Assembly (NCBI GenBank): GCA_018370615.1 | Contig: JAGZAC010000090.1 | Location: 1 to 6,764 of the forward strand | Length of the DNA stretch: 6,764 nt | From: Clostridiales bacterium | GTDB lineage: Bacteria > Bacillota > Clostridia > Oscillospirales > CAG-272 | Reading direction: 5' to 3' | Shown: one piece after another, positions 1 through 5,170 of the stretch | How the letters are laid out: every line of letters begins with the position of its first letter | Position numbering within the stretch: the first letter of the stretch is position 1 | Made by a program: the position numbers and the translations under genes | The notes under the pieces: generated by a model | Database searches by the model: none | The model's input: the letters and a program-made list of their open reading frames with translations, nothing else | What the model was told of the DNA's origin: nothing

Positions 1-699
1 CATGTTCCCCTCCCCGTAGATAGGATCCGATACCGCGATGGCGTTTCTGTCAATGGCCACCTCAAAACCGTACATATTCGTTCCGGTGCGTCCCTTTGTA
101 TACCGCACCAACATATCTGTCCCTCTGCCAATGTCTGTCCCCGACAGAGCATAATAGGACGCTTCACTCCCCCCAGAGCCTGGCGTATCCGTCTCTCCCA
201 GCCGCCGGTTTACCTCCTGCGCTATATACGGGAACTTTTCCTGCAGATACGGTCCCGGGCACGCGGTCGCCGCAAACATGTTATGCCGCGTCAGGTTCCC
301 GCTTGCATCTCCTGTATAGTTCAAAGACGCAATTCCGTTGCGCTGACAGATGTCCACACACAGCTCAATCAGCTTTGCCAGCGCCGTATCGCTCACATGC
401 CACTCCGGCGCCCCTCCGTCGTTTGCCACCTCGATCGTCACCGCCTGCTGGTCGTTGTCCGCATTGCTGCTGGTCCACGCACGGTTCTTCTCCTCTACAT
501 ACATCCCCACACGCCCGTCACTTCCGATCCCGTAGTTTGCACTGGCCTGCCTGGATGCCGACGCAAAGATACTTCCCAAGCTCTCCACGCCCACATTCCC
601 CGCACAGTGGTGGATCGTGATTTTCCTGATCCCGCTGCTCCGGGGGTTGTTGCTGTTGGGTGAGATCTTCGTGTAATTCACAAGACTGCTGTTGCTCAT
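1..699 (-). CDS. Endolysin: N-acetylmuramoyl-L-alanine amidase (Amidase_2/PGRP type), 3' end outside window
   Basis: The frame is open for 233 codons from the ATG at 699 and runs off the left edge. It should cut the amide bond between N-acetylmuramic acid and L-alanine of peptidoglycan after holin action. The zinc site is visible: the H30-H31 pair in KITIHHCAG, H139 in LTRHNMF, and C147 in TACPG. The His-to-Cys spacing of eight equals that of T7 lysozyme and PGRP-LB, and T145 lies at the usual catalytic-support position. NYGIGSDGRV (55-64) and VTIEVAND (87-94) are further fold motifs. There is no signal peptide, as expected with a holin. A Gly/Ser/Pro linker (171-178) is followed by a second, unrecognised domain that begins YYALSGTDIGRGTDMLVRYT and is cut by the window edge. 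AAGGAG lies seven bases upstream of the start. Confidence 0.88.
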   Translation of the reverse strand, partial: MSNSSLVNYTKISPNSNNPRSSGIRKITIHHCAGNVGVESLGSIFASASRQASANYGIGSDGRVGMYVEEKNRAWTSSNADNDQQAVTIEVANDGGAPEWHVSDTALAKLIELCVDICQRNGIASLNYTGDASGNLTRHNMFAATACPGPYLQEKFPYIAQEVNRRLGETDTPGSGGSEASYYALSGTDIGRGTDMLVRYTKGRTGTNMYGFEVAIDRNAIAVSDPIYGEGNM

Positions 700-788
700 T
701 CTTCCTCTCCTTTCCCATTTGTCAGTTCCCTTTCCATCTCTTCCGTCATTTCTTCCTCGGATGCTATTACCGCAAGCTTATTCTCCAT
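696..788 (-). CDS. 30-residue acidic protein between holin and amidase (hypothetical)
   Basis: This ORF encodes MENKLAVIASEEEMTEEM followed by ERELTNGKGEEE. Eleven of its 30 residues are glutamate, with three basic residues, and there is no hydrophobic segment. AGGGAG stands six bases before the ATG. The start overlaps the holin 3' end by 11 bases, and the TGA shares the ATGA overlap with the amidase start, so the frame exactly fills the holin-amidase gap and keeps ribosomes moving across it. The amidase ribosome site (AAGGAG) is embedded near its end, at the codons for GKGEE, which partly explains the Gly/Lys/Glu-rich terminus. I do not recognise the family. It may be a real micro-protein of the lysis cassette or only a coupling ORF. 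Confidence 0.55.
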   Translation of the reverse strand: MENKLAVIASEEEMTEEMERELTNGKGEEE

Positions 789-1071
789 TCTGCTCTCCCT
801 CGCTTTCTGTCTTCTTCGTCATCTGCTTGTATACCTGATGAATACCAGTTGCCGCAAATCCGGAAACAATTCCTACAGCTGCTGCATTGAGTATATCTCC
901 TGCCGGATACTCCGGGATTACAAACATTCCCACAACCCCCAGGATTCCTCCCAGTACCCCGCAGATGATCGGAATAAACTTGTTGTCCAGCTTCGTCGCC
1001 TTCACCCCCAGCGCCGCAAGATAACAGATCACTGTGATCGCCGCCACATTTGCCATGTTCCCTATTTCCAT
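778..1071 (-). CDS. Phage holin, Hol44-like (holin superfamily V)
   Basis: This 97-residue membrane protein should permeabilise the cytoplasmic membrane and so trigger lysis. Three hydrophobic stretches are visible: about 8-24 (NVAAITVICYLAALGVK), 33-52 (IPIICGVLGGILGVVGMFVI) and 60-78 (ILNAAAVGIVSGFAATGIH). A charged tail (KKTESEGEQNGE) ends the protein. The 'A-I-T-V-I-C-Y-L', 'K-A-T-K-L-D-N-K-F-I-P-I-I-C-G' and 'P-A-G-D-I-L-N-A-A-A-V-G-I-V-S-G-x-A-A-T-G' runs are the recognised signature of clostridial Hol44-type holins. An AAGGAG site lies seven bases from the first ATG. A second ATG at codon 6 (1056) could give a shorter form, but its own ribosome site is poor. The stop overlaps a 30-codon ORF by 11 bases. 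Confidence 0.88.
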   Translation of the reverse strand: MEIGNMANVAAITVICYLAALGVKATKLDNKFIPIICGVLGGILGVVGMFVIPEYPAGDILNAAAVGIVSGFAATGIHQVYKQMTKKTESEGEQNGE

Positions 1072-1092
1072 TTCTTCTCTCCTTATGTATGT

Positions 1093-1362
1093 TTATTTTC
1101 CTTTGTGATACTCCTCCAAGTCCGACACCCGGTGATTCACCACCTTCATCTGTTCCTCTATCACCGGTATCCGCCGCGCAAAGTCGTTGTGGATCCGCAC
1201 CTCCCGCGTCAATTCTTCTATCCGCTCCTCCATAACTGCCTGTACGGTCTTCATCTCACTTTGCATTTTGCTGTTCGACCGGCTGTTCGTTATGATCACA
1301 CCGATCAGTGACAGCCCGCCCACGATCACCGCCGCCCCCGCCGCTATGAATGCCTCTACCAT
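1093..1362 (-). CDS. XhlA-like small membrane/coiled-coil protein of the lysis cassette
   Basis: This 89-residue protein has one hydrophobic segment at residues 4-25 (FIAAGAAVIVGGLSLIGVII) followed by a charged helical region suited to a coiled coil (about 30-86). That region contains EERIEELTREVRIHNDFARR and then PVIEEQMKVVNHRVSDLEEY. The 'E-L-x-x-E-V-R-x-H-N-x-F' and 'H-R-x-x-D-L-E' motifs recur in holin-adjacent proteins of Firmicutes prophages, related to hemolysin XhlA, which helps the holin in PBSX lysis. The hydrophobic segment is at the N-terminus rather than the C-terminus as in XhlA itself, so the relation may be one of role rather than of direct homology. It lies 21 bases upstream of the holin start. 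Its own GGAG site is about 11 bases from the ATG, longer than usual, and falls inside the mini-ORF. Confidence 0.72.
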   Translation of the reverse strand: MVEAFIAAGAAVIVGGLSLIGVIITNSRSNSKMQSEMKTVQAVMEERIEELTREVRIHNDFARRIPVIEEQMKVVNHRVSDLEEYHKGK

Positions 1363-1364
1363 TT

Positions 1365-1394
1365 TTATTCTTGCTCCTTCCTTTGCTGTCCCAT
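1365..1394 (-). CDS. Nine-codon mini-ORF before the lysis cassette (putative leader)
   Basis: This open frame encodes MGQQRKEQE and ends in TAA. It is preceded by GAGGTGATAAG-ATG, giving an eight-base match (1398-1405) to the 16S complement at ideal spacing, one of the best ribosome sites in the window. The stop lies two bases before the ATG of the XhlA-like gene, in a different frame, and the weaker AAGGAAGGAG site of that gene lies within the mini-ORF. Translation here could couple to or gate the next gene. It might also be the remnant of a lost small gene, such as an XkdX-type ORF that often sits here, or a chance ATG. No product function can be given. Confidence 0.4.
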   Translation of the reverse strand: MGQQRKEQE

Positions 1395-1427
1395 CTTATC
1401 ACCTCAACCGGTCAGCACCTGTCCTCT

Positions 1428-2969
1428 TTATTTTATGAATATTCTGATATGCGTTGCATCCAGTCTTTCCATAACCCGATAGGCTGTCTTTTCTTCCGAT
1501 TTTGTTGCTGTGCCGCCGTCCGCAACGGTGCAATATCCATTTGTCTCACACGTTCCATCGTCAATAACCACAAGCTGTCCGACAATTCCAACAGCAGCCC
1601 ATTCTGCGCGATCGTTTCGCCCTTCATATGGCTGCTCTGGGTCATACTCCGGATTAAGAATAAATCTCGTCTCTGTGTGTGCAGGAATGACTTCTCCTGT
1701 ATCCGGGTCCGTCGCCGCAGTGACCTCCACCGTCTCCGTCAGACGTTCTCCGAATATGTCCGTCATGTACATGCCCCGCCACATATCGCTGTATGTGTTG
1801 CCGATCATCGCCGGTGTAGCGGAAATCACGCCTAAAATGTATGTGTCTGCAGCGGTTGCCTTGCGTATTTTTTCCCCTTCCAGCGTGACAAAATATCCGC
1901 GCCGATCCTCATCTTCGGGATTTCCATCCAACCACTCAAAATACTCGGCATAGTCTGCGCCGGAACCGGAAAATGCGTTTTGCCCTCTGCAATAACCGTC
2001 AGTCGTTACGCGGAATGCATTTGCTCTTGCAGAAGTGCCCGTCCCAACACCTACGATAAACTGTGTGCCTGTAGTATCGTTGGTGCCAGTAGGTCCATCA
2101 TACAACTGATTATACTTTCCAACTACCGCTTGCGCTCTCCCGGAAGCAGTAACATTATTCCCCGTACTAAAACAATCCGTTCCAGCCGCCTCCGCAAATG
2201 AGCCGAAAGCAAATGAAAAAGCCCCGGATGCCGATGAGGACTGCCCAAAGGCAACCGCGCCCGACCCACTGGCCGTACACCCCAAGACAGTTTGTAAAGA
2301 GCCTGGGTTCGAACCGTTTTTAACATTTGTTGCGATTCCATCTACTTTTGCCTTGTCCGCCGCGCTCATCAAACCCGCAGCGCTGGTCGTAGCTACCTCA
2401 TACGTCGTATTTGTTGAATCAATTACTATATTTCCGCTGCTGTCAGAGGTAACTGTCGTTGCTCCGGAACCGGTAAGTTTATGGGATGACTTTACCGTAG
2501 AATTTTCTACATGGTTCAGATACACATTTCCGTTTGTGGCTGCTGTGTCCGCCTGTGATGTTGCGGTGTTTGCAACAACTGTGTTGCTCTCATAGTGCGT
2601 ATCAGGAGATCCATATAATGACGTATCTACCCCGTTTATAGTAATCGTTCCAATTTCTTCTCCGGTAGTTTTTGTCGGAGCAAAGGCTACGCTGTCTGCG
2701 CTTTCCGAAATCCCTGCAAGCTTTGTTTTCTCCGCAGTCGTATAGTCGTTTGTAGAAAGCCCTTTCCCCGATACCTTGTCCACTTTTGCAGCATCGACGC
2801 CGGAAAGCTTGGTCTGCAATTCCGTAATTGCTTTGGTTACCTTCGACCAAAAATAGTTAAAAACACTTGCAGGCGGTTTATAACCGCCTGCAAATCCATT
2901 TGTTTTGAGATTTTCACTGGGTGCTGTGCCCTCATTCTGCCAGGTAAACAGTTCATGATCGAAATTCAT
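1428..2969 (-). CDS. Tail fibre with YadA-head-like repeats and C-terminal Peptidase_G2 chaperone domain
   Basis: This 513-residue protein is the probable receptor-binding fibre. Residues 1-50 (LFTWQNEGTAPS, then FAGGYKPPASVFNYFW) form a conserved clostridial fibre N-terminus, likely the baseplate anchor. Two related shaft motifs, YTTAEKTKLAGIS (76-88) and LMSAADKAKVDGIA (200-213), flank a Thr/Ser/Asn-rich beta section. Residues 231-286 resemble the short repeats of YadA heads (GSGAVAFG, SASGAFSFAFG). From about 336 to the end, SGADYAEYFEW, RRGYFVTLEGEKIRKA, YILGVISATPAMIGN, W-x-x-x-Y-x-x-DIFGE and VGIVGQL match Peptidase_G2, the self-cleaving intramolecular chaperone known from phi29 gp12. 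The residue just before DYAEYFE is alanine. The start has AAGGAGG seven bases upstream. No separate fibre-assembly gene follows, consistent with the built-in chaperone. Confidence 0.88.
   Translation of the reverse strand: MNFDHELFTWQNEGTAPSENLKTNGFAGGYKPPASVFNYFWSKVTKAITELQTKLSGVDAAKVDKVSGKGLSTNDYTTAEKTKLAGISESADSVAFAPTKTTGEEIGTITINGVDTSLYGSPDTHYESNTVVANTATSQADTAATNGNVYLNHVENSTVKSSHKLTGSGATTVTSDSSGNIVIDSTNTTYEVATTSAAGLMSAADKAKVDGIATNVKNGSNPGSLQTVLGCTASGSGAVAFGQSSSASGAFSFAFGSFAEAAGTDCFSTGNNVTASGRAQAVVGKYNQLYDGPTGTNDTTGTQFIVGVGTGTSARANAFRVTTDGYCRGQNAFSGSGADYAEYFEWLDGNPEDEDRRGYFVTLEGEKIRKATAADTYILGVISATPAMIGNTYSDMWRGMYMTDIFGERLTETVEVTAATDPDTGEVIPAHTETRFILNPEYDPEQPYEGRNDRAEWAAVGIVGQLVVIDDGTCETNGYCTVADGGTATKSEEKTAYRVMERLDATHIRIFIK
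2109..2279 (-). repeat. YadA-head-like beta-roll repeats in the fibre
   Basis: Fibre residues about 231-287 contain imperfect repeats of roughly 14 residues: TASGSGAVAFGQSS, SASGAFSFAFGSFA, EAAGTDCFSTGNNV, TASGRAQAVVGKYN. Each follows 'x-A-x-G-x-x-x-x-x-x-G-x-x-x', as in the left-handed beta-roll of trimeric adhesin heads. The DNA itself diverges between units, so this is a protein-level repeat. Confidence 0.7.
2867..2893 (-). other. Perfect 12-bp hairpin with T-run inside the fibre gene (possible attenuator)
   Basis: On the minus strand TTGCAGGCGGTT, loop ATA, AACCGCCTGCAA forms a perfect 12-bp stem with a 3-base loop. It is followed after GTG by five T residues (2863-2859) and then more A/T. 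It lies 77-103 bases into the fibre gene and encodes the FAGGYKPPA part of the anchor. The shape resembles an intrinsic terminator, although the spacer before the T-run weakens this. It could also be a chance result of the coding constraint. Confidence 0.5.
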
Positions 2970-2989
2970 ATTTAATCCTCCTTGAACAC

Positions 2990-3601
2990 CTAAATAGCTT
3001 CTGTGTTTTGTCCATACAAAATTCCAAAGTAACCGCCAATGCTTCCCCCTTCCACATCACAAAAACCGGCATTTTCATCATAGTCTGATTCTATTTCAGA
3101 AAATTCAAAGGTTCCCTCAAAGTTCGCCGCTTCCACATGGATTCCAGCCGGAATCAGCGTTTTTATCAAATCAATTGTTTCCTCACTGTCAAGCCCGATA
3201 TAATTGATTACCCGAAATGGAATATTTGTAATTTTTACCGCACATGGAGACGTAGAATCCTCCATGTAAAATTCATCGGGCCTGCAGTTAAAAATACGAC
3301 ATACCGAATGCAAAATACTTTCATAGGAACCATCTATCATATTTTGGTTTATGCGCGTCTTAATTAAAATTCTGTATTGTATATCATCCAGATTCCCGCG
3401 AGCCACATTGTACATCTTCCCATATAAATCCAACGTGGTCCCTACCGCCTCGTCAATATCCAAAGACTGAAATATACTGTTTATATCCTCTTTGCTCTTT
3501 TCCTGCGTCTCTTGTTCAATACTTAGAATCTTATAGTTATTCCCTGACTTTTGCTTTCGGTAGGCATCCGGCAAATTTTCAACATATGTATCCTTAAACA
3601 T
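2990..3601 (-). CDS. Baseplate-to-fibre connector (tail protein I / DUF2612-like)
   Basis: This 203-residue protein lies between gpJ and the fibre, the position of P2 gpI and its Gram-positive counterparts, which link fibres to the baseplate. The N-terminus has the family-like YVENLPDAYRK. Residues 50-92 read as 'E-A-V-G-T-T-L-D-L-Y-G-K-M-Y-N-V-A-R-G-N-L-D-D-I-Q-Y-R-I-L-I-K-T-R-I-N-Q-N-M-I-D-G', which fits the common 'LD-x-x-G-x-x-x-x-x-x-R-G-x-x-D-x-x-Y-R-x-x-I' motif. A conserved-looking LIPAGIHVE follows at 149-157. The glycine-rich end GGSIGGYFGILYG is typical of clostridial homologues as I recall them. Two adjacent ATGs (3604, 3601) are possible. The second is preferred because AGGTGG lies six bases above its preceding TTC-ATG; the first would have only three bases of spacing. 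The exact family name is less certain than the role. Confidence 0.75.
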   Translation of the reverse strand: MFKDTYVENLPDAYRKQKSGNNYKILSIEQETQEKSKEDINSIFQSLDIDEAVGTTLDLYGKMYNVARGNLDDIQYRILIKTRINQNMIDGSYESILHSVCRIFNCRPDEFYMEDSTSPCAVKITNIPFRVINYIGLDSEETIDLIKTLIPAGIHVEAANFEGTFEFSEIESDYDENAGFCDVEGGSIGGYFGILYGQNTEAI

Positions 3602-4797
3602 CATGAACCACCTACTGTATTTACAGTAATGCTTATATTTGCGCCTTCGCATACCGGGCATTCGTTTTCCCCGCACTCTATATCCAATGCCCCAAAATCC
3701 CCTGTCGTTTTTCCAATACGTAAATTGCGTACATTCACAACGCCTGCCGTCTCATAGATGATGCCATACATTGCAGATAGAATTACGGTGCTTCCTACAC
3801 CCAATCCATTTACATAATTTGCAAGACGAGCCTTGATTTCGTTGATTCCTTTGTCACTGTCTGTTGTAAAATCCGTGCTTACATAAATATCAAACTGAAT
3901 CTTTATGCCGATTTCCGCTACTTTGGAGAAGCTAATTGTGTGTTCCCTTCCGCCAGCATCGTAAACAGTTTCCGTAATTGCCGCCTCTCCCGCAGCAGTA
4001 GTTACTGCTTTGATTCCCACCGGCTTCTTCTCATAAATTGCTCTTGCAATTTCATTTTCATGTTCGTTTCCACCATATACATATACCTCAAAACTGTGCG
4101 GCGGTCTGCCAGCAGAATCGGTTGTATCTGTATCGTTTATGATAATCCCTGCGCTTATCACATCGGTAATACGTGAAACAGCGCCTACAATGGCATCCGG
4201 CGTACAGGCGCCTTGCCCTTTAATGGATAAATTCAACCTGTTTCTGAGACTCTGGTCCGTTTCCGGCTCTGTTCCAAGGACCGATAGTCCTATATATTCA
4301 ATTTTGCTGATTTCGGCAATTGGATTTATGATTTTGGTTATGACGGATACATTGCCCGCTGTTCCAGCCTGCGTGCACTCCACCGTTACTGTCACAGAGC
4401 CCGCCTCTGGAATCGTGTAGTTGTTGATGTTGTAAAACGTGTGCCCAAGGTCATCTCCCACAACGAGCATACCGATGCCGATTTCATATCCGGTATCCCC
4501 ATAAACTTGAATCGTATGCTGCGCCTCCGTTGCAGGATTGCGGGAAATGCCTCCAAATACGCATAGCCTGTCCAAACTCTCTCCCGTTGCCGTGTTCGGA
4601 AACCGTGCAAAATATACCGCTTCTATATCCTCATATTCCTGCGCCTGATCGTAAGCATTTATTCGCAGAAATTTCCCAAGAGGTGTTTTTTCATCCGTGC
4701 TGATGTTTTCCCCGAAAATCTCTTTTGTCCTTTGTATTTTTTCTGCCAGTATCTCCTCATATGTCGGACGAATATAGCCCGTATCCAATAGCGGCAA
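3601..4797 (-). CDS. Baseplate J-like wedge protein (gpJ/gp47/XkdT family)
   Basis: This 398-residue protein is the large wedge subunit of the contractile baseplate. The N-terminus has TGYIRPTYEEILAEKIQRT and then DEKTPLGKFLRI. A helical segment carries YFARFPNTATGESLDRLC (residues 62-79). The family core follows: CTQAGTAGNV (141-150), ETDQSLRNRLNLSIKGQGA (179-197), and the long 'V-x-x-x-x-D-V-x-x-A-x-I-I-x-N-D-T-D-x-x-D-x-x-G-R-P-P-H-S' stretch (about 204-235), with KKPVGIKAV after it (257-265). I chose the TTG at 4797. It sits six bases downstream of an AGGTG core, whereas an ATG at 4854 would overlap the gp25-like gene by 47 bases and add a non-family extension. The C-terminus carries an odd C-x4-C-x2-C cluster (375, 380, 383). 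Its TGA overlaps the start of the connector gene. Confidence 0.88.
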   Translation of the reverse strand: MPLLDTGYIRPTYEEILAEKIQRTKEIFGENISTDEKTPLGKFLRINAYDQAQEYEDIEAVYFARFPNTATGESLDRLCVFGGISRNPATEAQHTIQVYGDTGYEIGIGMLVVGDDLGHTFYNINNYTIPEAGSVTVTVECTQAGTAGNVSVITKIINPIAEISKIEYIGLSVLGTEPETDQSLRNRLNLSIKGQGACTPDAIVGAVSRITDVISAGIIINDTDTTDSAGRPPHSFEVYVYGGNEHENEIARAIYEKKPVGIKAVTTAAGEAAITETVYDAGGREHTISFSKVAEIGIKIQFDIYVSTDFTTDSDKGINEIKARLANYVNGLGVGSTVILSAMYGIIYETAGVVNVRNLRIGKTTGDFGALDIECGENECPVCEGANISITVNTVGGS

Positions 4798-4802
4798 TGC
4801 TA

Positions 4803-4809
4803 TCACCTC
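4803..4809 (-). promoter_or_regulatory. Ribosome binding site deciding a TTG start
   Basis: The minus strand reads GAGGTGA here, matching part of the AGGAGGTGA complement of 16S rRNA. The TTG at 4797-4795 follows at normal spacing. The TGA inside or beside this site also ends the gp25-like gene, so a ribosome terminating there is already on the site. No ATG codon lies at a suitable distance. The same nonamer GAGGTGATA is used again at the mini-ORF near 1400. Confidence 0.75.
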
Positions 4810-5170
4810 ACATTTCCCAAGAATTATCGCCCTGTATCGTATGACCGTCTGCATTCGACGCTGTAAAATGAACGGTCAGCAGCCTTGTGTCAGCATGCAA
4901 ATCCATATCAAAAGAATCCATAATGAATGTGTCGTCTATTTGCAGCAGCCCGCCGAAAATTTCATTTTTGATTTCTTCCTCAAGGGGATTCTTTACAAAA
5001 ATGCTCCGAAATTGTATGCCCTCCTCCTCGTTTAAGAACCATTCTCCCTTGTTGGTAGATAAAACACTTTTCAGCGTCTGCCGCATGAGCGCATCCCCGC
5101 TTACCATCTGAATTTCGCCGTTTTGAATCACTACATCCCCAAACTCGTCCAGTAAAAACCCTTTTTCCAT
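4808..5170 (-). CDS. Baseplate wedge protein, gp25/GpW (XkdS/DUF2634)-like
   Basis: This 120-residue protein is a gp25-type baseplate component. In T4 and P2, such proteins connect the hub-proximal wedge to the sheath and help trigger sheath assembly. The visible hallmark is STNKGEWFLNEEEGIQFRSI (about residues 38-57), equivalent to the conserved 'KGEW-x-x-x-x-x-x-G-I' motif. An acidic helix LEEEIKNEI and a C-terminal beta strand pair, DTRLLTVHFTAS, follow. The length matches the family. A GTG codon lies one position further upstream (5173), but the ATG at 5170 is preferred because AGGGG lies at a normal distance from it and it forms a TGATG junction with the spike stop. The stop lies inside the ribosome site of the following gpJ-like gene, consistent with translational coupling. 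Identification is strengthened by the adjacent gpJ gene, its usual neighbour. Confidence 0.85.
   Translation of the reverse strand: MEKGFLLDEFGDVVIQNGEIQMVSGDALMRQTLKSVLSTNKGEWFLNEEEGIQFRSIFVKNPLEEEIKNEIFGGLLQIDDTFIMDSFDMDLHADTRLLTVHFTASNADGHTIQGDNSWEM

Noticed and set aside
96..620. 174-codon plus-strand open frame opposite the amidase
   Set aside because: It is antisense to a clear amidase with intact zinc motifs. The product is rich in Ser/Pro/His/Arg with no domain, as expected from the reverse of GC-rich coding DNA, and no ribosome site was seen.
518..718. 66-codon minus-strand frame overlapping the amidase N-terminus
   Set aside because: It is out of frame with the amidase and shares its region. 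The product is Gln/Glu-rich without family features, and the AAGGAG site is placed for the amidase ATG instead.
1056..1071. Dual-start holin/antiholin arrangement (ATG codons 1 and 6)
   Set aside because: The second ATG has only a weak AGGG three bases away, and the intervening residues E-I-G-N carry no positive charge as seen in lambda-type dual starts.
838..1311. 157-codon plus-strand open frame opposite the holin and XhlA-like genes
   Set aside because: It is antisense to two recognisable genes, with low-complexity His/Tyr/Cys-rich composition and no initiation signal.
2123..2341. 72-codon minus-strand frame inside the fibre repeat region
   Set aside because: It is a frame-shifted reading of the GC-rich YadA-like section, Arg/Leu-rich, and there is no evidence of dual coding.
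1428..2969. Possible diversity-generating retroelement target in the fibre
   Set aside because: The C-terminus is Peptidase_G2, not a C-type lectin or Ig fold. No repeated template copy and no reverse transcriptase are visible in the window.
3602..3676. N-terminal extension of the connector to the ATG at 3676
   Set aside because: The added stretch is Arg/Lys/Tyr-rich and is the frame-shifted reading of the gpJ C-terminus. The family-like start MFKDTYVENLPDAYRK has its own AGGTGG site.
4798..4854. N-terminal extension of the gpJ-like protein to the ATG at 4854
   Set aside because: It would overlap the gp25-like gene by 47 bases and adds residues unlike the family. The ribosome site at 4803-4809 points to the TTG.
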